Shown one piece after another: positions 63,923 through 64,000 of a stretch of 64,000 nt of DNA (position 1 is the first letter of the stretch; the number at the start of each line of letters is the position of its first letter). The notes beneath the pieces were generated by a model. It did no database searches and was not told the DNA's origin. It was given only the letters and a program-made list of their open reading frames with translations. Both the position numbers and the translations under genes were made by a program. Source of the stretch: an uncultured Clostridia bacterium (lineage in GTDB: Bacteria; Bacillota; Clostridia; TANB77; CAG-508); assembly GCA_947628085.1 (NCBI GenBank), contig CANQYM010000005.1:67919-131918 (forward strand), written 5' to 3'.

Positions 63923-64000
63923 TATAAATGAAATCTATATAATTTGTCAAAAAAAGTAAAAAAATGTTATTTGAATGTACTTTTTTTTATATTAAATGTA

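Overview
The window is a chromosomal segment of a very AT-rich, Gram-positive, spore-forming bacterium. Sporulation genes (gpr, ytxC-like, spoIIP, sigH, spoVM), a sortase with an LPxxG-like surface protein, GGAGG ribosome sites with several TTG starts, and TTGaca-17-TATAAT promoters point to the Clostridia (Bacillota), probably an uncultured gut-type lineage. I cannot name the species. Nearly all genes are housekeeping. I see no phage, insertion sequence, CRISPR array or rRNA.

Layout. 1-2.9 kb: end of gpr, a membrane-anchored unknown, a short ytxC homologue, yqeY and a TraX-family membrane protein. 2.9-3.3 kb: two long palindromes. 3.3-7.8 kb: a glucan module, with a GT4 glycosyltransferase divergent from DUF4912, GH57 branching enzyme and ylbF. 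7.9-13.8 kb: recJ, relA/spoT, an MBL hydrolase and hisS. 14-17.6 kb: spoIIP, tmcAL (minus strand), rnhA, coaE. 17.6-25.2 kb: a ~200-bp palindrome, queA, tgt, a WG-repeat protein, a second large palindrome, a TIGR04086 protein, an HD protein and an unusual secD/secF pair. 25.3-39.1 kb: rpsO, pnp (with a long 5' leader hairpin), a GT2 enzyme, murB-yvcK, glycogen debranching enzyme, an ATP-grasp protein, rny, sigH, tRNA-Thr and ychF. 39.2-48.9 kb: a putative sortase substrate, a 1134-residue BY-kinase-like protein with a huge charged tail and an unknown domain, an acidic unknown, metG, tmk and a WG-repeat membrane protein. 48.9-57.7 kb: DUF1540, fba, a HipA-like protein, smpB, sortase, pbp1A, an AlkD-like protein, a CmpB-family protein, an acidic protein, a 51-residue membrane peptide, spoVM (25 aa, missed by length cut-offs) and rpmB. 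57.9-64 kb: a small anchored protein, rpmE, a nucleotidyltransferase, dacA (apparent C-terminal frameshift), pfkA and tig.

How the genes fit together. Several sets share a job: alpha-glucan synthesis and breakdown (GT4, DUF4912, GH57, debranching enzyme) with glycolysis (pfkA, fba) and the carbon/wall regulator YvcK; cell-wall synthesis (murB, pbp1A, dacA, sortase); RNA turnover (rny, ylbF, pnp, rnhA); translation and tRNA modification (hisS, metG, tmcAL, queA, tgt, smpB, rpsO, rpmB, rpmE); and sporulation.

Most worth a second look: the family of four long intergenic palindromes, the apparent +1 frameshift in dacA together with its hairpin-bridged ribosome site, the spoVM micro-gene with its 51-residue neighbour, the giant BY-kinase-like protein behind a leader terminator, the SecDF pair lacking the usual motif, and the pnp leader hairpin.
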